In this document: positions 4,580 to 6,165 of the stretch, piece by piece
How the letters are laid out: each line of letters opens with the position of its first letter
Position numbering within the stretch: the stretch's first letter is position 1
Position numbers and translations under genes: made by a program
Source: Pseudomonadota bacterium
GTDB lineage: Bacteria; Pseudomonadota; Alphaproteobacteria; Rhizobiales; Hyphomicrobiaceae
Assembly: GCA_021813195.1 (NCBI GenBank)
Contig: JAKALI010000264.1
Location: 1-6,165, forward strand
Length of the DNA: 6,165 nt
Direction: 5' to 3'
Notes under the pieces: generated by a model
Database searches by the model: none
Told to the model about the DNA's origin: nothing
The model's input: only the letters and a program-made list of their open reading frames with translations

Positions 4580-6165
4580 ATGTCCCGCTTCTTCATTGAC
4601 AGGCCGGTCTTCGCGATCGTCATTGCAATCGCCGTCATGCTCGCGGGCGCCCTGGGCGTCGAGACTCTCCCGATCGAACAATATCCCGAGATCGCCCCGC
4701 CGTCGATCAACATCCACGCGACCTATCCCGGCGCGTCGGCGCAGACGCTGGAAAACTCGGTTACGCAGGTGATCGAAGAGCAACTGACCGGAATCGACAA
4801 TCTGCTCTATTTCTCTTCGTCCAGCGATTCGTCGGGCAGCGTCACCATTACCGTCACGTTTGCTCCGGGTACCGACGCTGACATCGCACAGGTGCAGGTG
4901 CAGAACAAGCTGCAGCAGGCGTTGCCGTTGCTGCCGCAGGAAGTGACGCAGCTCGGCGTCACGGTGACGAAGTCGCGCACCGATTTCTTGATGGTGGTGG
5001 CAATCTACAGCAGAACCGGGCGGTACACCAACGTCGACATATCCGACTACCTTGCGAGCACGCTGCAGGATCCGTTGGCGCGGGTGCAGGGCGTCGGAGA
5101 CGTACACGTATTTGGGTCGGAGTACGCCATGCGCATCTGGCTCGATCCGTTCAAGCTGCGCAATTACCAGCTGACGCCGGACGACGTGAAGGCCGCGATC
5201 GAGGCGCAGAACACGCAGGTCGCGGCCGGCGAGGTGGGCGGCCAACCCTCGATCAAGGGCCAGGAACTCAACGCCGGCGTCACGGCGGAATCGCGCCTGC
5301 ACACGCCCGCACAGTTCCGCAACATCATCCTCAAGACGCAGACCAGCGGCGCCACCGTCCGGCTAAGCGACGTCGCGACGGTCGAGTTGGGAGCGGAAAG
5401 CTACGGTGTCGTCACCCGCTACGACGGCTATCCGGCCGCAGGCATTGCCATCCAGCTCGCGCCCGGTGCGAACGCCCTGACCACATCCGATGCCGTCAAG
5501 GCGCGCGTTACACAACTGACGGCTGACATGCCGCCGGGACTGGAGGTCGCCTATCCTGTCGACACGACGACCTTCGTGCGGCAGTCGATTCACGAAGTGA
5601 TCATAACCCTGCTGGAAGCCATCACGCTGGTGGTGGTCGTCATGTTCGTGTTCCTGCAGACGTGGCAGGCGACTTTGATTCCGGCCGTTACTATTCCGGT
5701 GGTGCTGTTGGGCACGTTCGGGGTGTTAGCCGCCGCCGGGTATTCGATCAACGTGCTGACGATGTTCGCACTGGTGCTGGCAATCGGCCTGCTTGTGGAC
5801 GACGCCATCGTCGTCGTCGAGAACGTCGAGCGCATCATGCGGGAGGAAGGGCTCGGTCCGCGCGAGGCTACGCGCAAGTCGATGGACGAGATCAGCGGCG
5901 CACTGGTCGGCATCGCCATGGTGTTGTCGGCCGTATTCTTGCCCATGGCGTTCTTCGGCGGTTCGACCGGCGTGATCTACCGGCAGTTTTCGATCACGAT
6001 CGTGTCGGCGATGGTGCTGTCGATTCTGGTCGCGCTGATCCTGACGCCGACGCTGTGCGCAAATCTGCTGAGGCCTCCGGCGCGCGGGGAGGGTCATCAG
6101 CATGGCATCTTGTCGGCCTGGTTTAACCGTAACTTCGCACGCGCAACCGAAGCCTACCGGCTGCG
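4580..6165 (+). CDS. RND multidrug efflux pump, HAE1/AcrB family, N-terminal half
   Basis: An inner-membrane drug/proton antiporter of the HAE1 class. The 528 visible residues of a usual length near 1040 are cut by the right edge, with no frameshift. The N-terminus [12 protein letters not shown] leads into TM1 (about 10-28), then the first periplasmic loop with the porter subdomains (about 30-335; [12 protein letters not shown] at 30-41, [10 protein letters not shown] at 171-180). TM2-TM6 follow (about 338-495). TM4 carries [16 protein letters not shown] with the proton-relay pair D407-D408, the same numbering as E. coli Acr[16 protein letters not shown] (457-471) and [10 protein letters not shown] (488-497) are also family signatures. 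The later-half relay Lys (TM10) lies outside the window. The ATG follows the adaptor stop by 8 bases with only a weak GC-rich ribosome site, so translation is probably coupled. Confidence 0.96.
   Translation, partial: MSRFFIDRPVFAIVIAIAVMLAGALGVETLPIEQYPEIAPPSINIHATYPGASAQTLENSVTQVIEEQLTGIDNLLYFSSSSDSSGSVTITVTFAPGTDADIAQVQVQNKLQQALPLLPQEVTQLGVTVTKSRTDFLMVVAIYSRTGRYTNVDISDYLASTLQDPLARVQGVGDVHVFGSEYAMRIWLDPFKLRNYQLTPDDVKAAIEAQNTQVAAGEVGGQPSIKGQELNAGVTAESRLHTPAQFRNIILKTQTSGATVRLSDVATVELGAESYGVVTRYDGYPAAGIAIQLAPGANALTTSDAVKARVTQLTADMPPGLEVAYPVDTTTFVRQSIHEVIITLLEAITLVVVVMFVFLQTWQATLIPAVTIPVVLLGTFGVLAAAGYSINVLTMFALVLAIGLLVDDAIVVVENVERIMREEGLGPREATRKSMDEISGALVGIAMVLSAVFLPMAFFGGSTGVIYRQFSITIVSAMVLSILVALILTPTLCANLLRPPARGEGHQHGILSAWFNRNFARATEAYRL

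Noticed and set aside
4238..5302. 354-aa minus-strand ORF inside the efflux genes
   Set aside because: It is a GC-rich antisense shadow, very rich in Arg, His and Asp, lying over the AcrA- and AcrB-like genes, which match their families throughout.
1..6165. CRISPR array, tRNA or rRNA genes, insertion sequence, integrase or attachment site
   Set aside because: I looked on both strands and saw no regularly spaced repeats, no tRNA-like cloverleaf, no rRNA segments, no transposase or integrase motifs and no matching terminal repeats.

Overview
The window looks like chromosomal DNA of a high-GC proteobacterium. An alphaproteobacterium of the Bradyrhizobium/Nitrobacter/Rhodopseudomonas kind is my best guess, from codon use and the style of the proteins; this is inference, since no rRNA or taxonomic marker is present. 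It has two halves: an accessory, phage-like left part (1 to about 3322) and an ordinary drug-efflux operon on the right (3390 to the end).

Left part. On the minus strand, reading away from position 2286, there is a small HNH endonuclease (1954-2286). Its stop overlaps the start (TAATG) of an uncharacterised 190-residue protein (1382-1954). After a 145-base gap with weak hairpins come an unrecognised 197-residue protein (643-1236) and, one base later, a calcineurin-like metallophosphoesterase (1-641) that runs off the left edge just before its expected last metal-binding motif. Diverging from the HNH gene is a short XRE/Cro-type regulator on the plus strand (2398-2685). The 111-base gap between the two holds candidate back-to-back promoters and five copies of a CGAAAT-like half-site. 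The regulator's promoter would start transcription almost at its ATG, so its mRNA may be leaderless.

Middle. From 2686 to 3322 no intact gene can be called with confidence. On the minus strand I can reconstruct two small ATGA-overlapping genes of about 80 residues each (3079-3322 and 2841-3082). Each carries one apparent frameshift, one at a C run and one at a GT repeat. They read as broken genes, or as slippage or sequencing errors. A doubtful 51-codon plus-strand ORF (2717-2872) follows the regulator.

Right part. The plus-strand operon encodes a lipoprotein periplasmic adaptor (3390-4571) and, 8 bases later, the inner-membrane RND pump of the HAE1/AcrB class (4580 to the edge, first 528 residues, with the proton-relay Asp pair at 407-408). 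Together with an outer-membrane channel not seen here they would form a tripartite multidrug exporter. No linked TetR-type regulator is present on the visible side; the divergent neighbour is the broken gene pair.
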